Part shown: in pieces, positions 61,726-64,000 of the stretch
How the letters are laid out: each line of letters begins with the position of its first letter
How positions within the stretch are numbered: the stretch's first letter is position 1
DNA from: SFDP01 sp051653625
Lineage (GTDB): Bacteria; Bacillota; Clostridia; Lachnospirales; Lachnospiraceae
NCBI GenBank assembly: GCA_051653625.1
Contig: JBOFWM010000063.1
Span: 1-64,000, forward strand
Direction: 5' to 3'
Length of the DNA stretch: 64,000 nt
The notes under the pieces: model-generated
Told to the model about the DNA's origin: nothing
What the model saw: the letters and a program-made list of their open reading frames with translations, nothing else
The model's database searches: none
Made by a program: the position numbers and the translations under genes

Positions 61726-61755
61726 TGGGCTGTCTATGACAGCTCTTTTCTTTTG
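61726..61755 (+). terminator. Intrinsic terminator after the flagellar genes
   Basis: GGGCTGTC (61727-61734) pairs with GACAGCTC (61738-61745), one G-T pair, then TTTTCTTTT. Confidence 0.75.
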
Positions 61756-61777
61756 TAAGAAGTAAAGAGGGTTTTAA

Positions 61778-63991
61778 GTGGAAGAAATAAAAGGATACGT
61801 AGATCATATTGTGTTTCGCAATAGTGAAAATGGATACACAGTATTTGTATTAAATGATGGAAAATATGAAATGACATGTGTAGGAACGCTTCGTACGATC
61901 GAAGAGGGAGAAACCATGTCTCTTCGTGGTACAATCATTGAACACCCTGTCTATGGAGAACAATTAAAAGTAGAGGAATATAATATTATTCCACCGAGTG
62001 ATGCAATTAGCATGGAACGTTATTTGGGTAGTGGAGCAATAAAAGGGATAGGGCCAGCATTAGCGAAACGAATTGTTGGAAAATTTAAAGAGGATACGTT
62101 TCGTATTATTGAACAAGAGCCAGAACGCCTTGTGGAAATCAAAGGTATTAGCGAAAAAAAAGCAATTGAAATCAGTAGTCAAATGGAAGAAAAAAAAGAA
62201 ATAAGGGAAGCTATGATTTTTTTGCAACAATATGGAATATCAAATACACTTGCTATTAAAATATATGAAAAATATGGAATTAGAATGTATCAGATTATGA
62301 AAGAAAATCCATATTTACTTGCAGACGATATTGTTGGAGTTGGATTTAAAATAGCGGATGAGATTGCAAGTAAAATTGGGATTAAGACAGATTCGGATTA
62401 TAGAATTCGAAGTGGAATATTTCATACAATATTGCTTGCAACAACACAAGGACATGTCTATTTACCGAAAGAAATTCTGTTAAAAAAATCTTCAGAATTA
62501 TTAGAAATTGAAGAAAAAGTTCTTGAAATTCAGCTAAATAATTTGGTTATGGAAAAAAAGTTGGTTATAAAAAATGAAGAAACAGCAACCATATGTTATG
62601 CAGCCTCTTTATACTATTGTGAATTAAATTGTGCAAAAATGTTACATGATTTAAATGTTACAATGGAGTTTTTTCAAACAGATTTAAAAAAAATAAAAGA
62701 CCTGACAATTGATAATGAATATGTTTTAGATGAACTTCAAATAAAAGCAGTTCAAGAAGCAATTACTAATGGAGTGTTTATTTTGTCGGGAGGTCCAGGA
62801 ACTGGAAAAACAACAACAATAAATACGATGATACGTTTCTTTGAAAAAGAAGGTTTGGATATTCTTTTAGCAGCGCCTACAGGTAGGGCAGCAAAAAGAA
62901 TGACAGAAACTACAGGTTTTGAGGCGAAAACAATTCATAGATTATTAGAACTGAATGGGAATGTTTCAGAAGATGGAAGAAAAGCAGTATTTGAAAAAAA
63001 TGAAGAATCACCATTAGAGGCGGATGTAATTATTATAGATGAAATGTCTATGGTAGATATTCATCTATTTCAAGCACTATTAAAAGCAGTTCAAATTGGG
63101 ACTAGATTAATTTTAGTTGGTGATATGAATCAATTGCCTTCAGTAGGTCCAGGTCAAGTTTTAGCAGATATTATTAAAAGTGAATCATTCAATGTGGTAC
63201 AGCTGAAAAAAATATATAGACAGGAAGAGAAAAGTCATATTATTATCAACGCTCATAAGATTAACGAGGGAAAAGAAATTCTATTAGATAATAATAGTCT
63301 GGATTTTTTCTTTTTAGAAAGAAATGATCCAAACGTTATTTATAAGCATATGATACAGTTGATTAAAGAAAAGCTTCCAAGTTATGTAAATGCGGATATG
63401 TTAGATATACAAGTTCTTACCCCAATGAGAAAGGGGAGTCTTGGAGTAGAATGTTTAAATAAAATTCTGCAAAAATATTTAAATCCTGCTGAAAAATCAA
63501 AAGCAGAATATGAGTATGGAGATAAATTATTTCGAGTTGGTGATAAAGTAATGCAAACAAAAAACAATTATCAGATAGAGTGGGAAATATTAAGTAAATA
63601 TAATATTCCAATTGATAAAGGTATGGGAGTTTTCAATGGAGACGTTGGTAAAATCATAGAAATTAATGAAAAACAACAAATTGTGGTTATTTTATTTGAT
63701 GATCAAAGGCAAGTAAATTATTCTTTTTCAAATTTAGAGGAAATAGAGCTTGCATATGCGATAACGATTCATAAATCACAAGGAAGTGAATATCCAGCGA
63801 TCATTTTACCTATATTATCGGGGCCTAGACAATTGTTAAGTCGTAATCTTTTATATACAGGTATTACAAGAGCTAAAAATTGTGTAACACTTATGGGTTC
63901 AAAAGAAACTATTTATGGAATGATTTCTAATGTGAATGAGAAATCTCGTTATACAGGATTAAGTGCTCGAATACGTGAAATGGAAAAATAG
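61778..63991 (+). CDS. recD2: RecD2-type ATP-dependent DNA helicase
   Basis: 737 residues from GTG 61778, 6 bases after AAAGAGGG. Long N-terminal OB and HhH part (IKGIGPALAKRIVGKF, IKGISEKKAIEIS), then SF1B helicase core: Walker A LSGGPGTGKTTTINT, DEMSMV, GDMNQLPSVGPGQV, AYAITIHKSQGSEYP. Single-strand 5'-3' helicase independent of RecBC. Followed by a ribosome-site-like AGAAAAGGA at the very end of the window, so another gene probably starts just outside. Confidence 0.95.
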   Translation: MEEIKGYVDHIVFRNSENGYTVFVLNDGKYEMTCVGTLRTIEEGETMSLRGTIIEHPVYGEQLKVEEYNIIPPSDAISMERYLGSGAIKGIGPALAKRIVGKFKEDTFRIIEQEPERLVEIKGISEKKAIEISSQMEEKKEIREAMIFLQQYGISNTLAIKIYEKYGIRMYQIMKENPYLLADDIVGVGFKIADEIASKIGIKTDSDYRIRSGIFHTILLATTQGHVYLPKEILLKKSSELLEIEEKVLEIQLNNLVMEKKLVIKNEETATICYAASLYYCELNCAKMLHDLNVTMEFFQTDLKKIKDLTIDNEYVLDELQIKAVQEAITNGVFILSGGPGTGKTTTINTMIRFFEKEGLDILLAAPTGRAAKRMTETTGFEAKTIHRLLELNGNVSEDGRKAVFEKNEESPLEADVIIIDEMSMVDIHLFQALLKAVQIGTRLILVGDMNQLPSVGPGQVLADIIKSESFNVVQLKKIYRQEEKSHIIINAHKINEGKEILLDNNSLDFFFLERNDPNVIYKHMIQLIKEKLPSYVNADMLDIQVLTPMRKGSLGVECLNKILQKYLNPAEKSKAEYEYGDKLFRVGDKVMQTKNNYQIEWEILSKYNIPIDKGMGVFNGDVGKIIEINEKQQIVVILFDDQRQVNYSFSNLEEIELAYAITIHKSQGSEYPAIILPILSGPRQLLSRNLLYTGITRAKNCVTLMGSKETIYGMISNVNEKSRYTGLSARIREMEK

Positions 63992-64000
63992 AGAAAAGGA

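Overview
The window is AT-rich, densely coded DNA from a Gram-positive anaerobe, most likely a motile, spore-forming member of the Clostridia close to Lachnospiraceae/Cellulosilyticaceae. The basis is the gene content and order: DUF951-rpsF-ssb-rpsR-gdpP-rplI-dnaB, ireB-ruvX-DUF1292-rnjA-ylbF, cdaR-ftsEX-M23-ctp-uvrBA, mbl-flhO-flhP, a type III glutamine synthetase, pyruvate formate-lyase, a 2[4Fe-4S] ferredoxin and several sporulation-type proteins. Strong AGGAGG ribosome binding sites and sigma-A promoters are frequent. I saw no rRNA, tRNA, IS element, prophage or CRISPR array.

Layout. 1-704: C-terminal part of a Pro/Thr-repeat surface protein. 857-5817: cyclic-di-GMP block, with an EAL/degenerate-GGDEF membrane protein facing two tandem membrane diguanylate cyclases. 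5931-10658: RND exporter with a TetR-type operator and a TetR gene downstream. 10822-13817: zinc phospholipase-like protein, MFS transporter, dihydrouridine synthase. 13807-14668: two divergent, related small proteins, possibly spore-associated. 14802-20231: ribosomal protein and replication genes plus the c-di-AMP phosphodiesterase. 20305-24867: RacA-like protein, ferredoxin, and the pyruvate formate-lyase locus. 24904-29100: MecA, a long leader before a small orphan gene, a GH18 protein and a CwlD-like amidase. 29235-35155: RNA modification and sulfur-transfer genes (prmA, rsmE, nifS-like, thiI, mtaB) with a Crh-like HPr. 35236-40722: ireB to the tRNA wobble-uridine pair trmR/trhP. 40768-43044: glutamine synthetase III behind an attenuator. 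43196-46786: thioesterase, CvfB, CPBP protease, YjfB and a degenerate GT26-like protein. 46920-63991: divisome/cell-wall genes (ftsEX and an M23 hydrolase), CtpB, UvrBA, Mbl, flagellar rod proteins and RecD2.

The most unusual locus is pyruvate formate-lyase (21139-24576). The catalytic polypeptide keeps the Cys-Cys pair but stops just before the C-terminal glycyl-radical domain. That domain is a separate 80-residue gene two positions downstream. Between them is a 70-residue protein that shares the first part of the radical domain and then swaps the RVSGYA radical motif for a Cys-rich tail. All three have their own ribosome binding sites and sit behind one strong promoter, with the activase after a terminator. 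This looks like a natural three-piece PFL with a possible decoy or regulatory subunit. Second in interest are the glutamine synthetase leader, where mutually exclusive hairpins can be drawn, and the 345-nt leader before the orphan gene at 26239.
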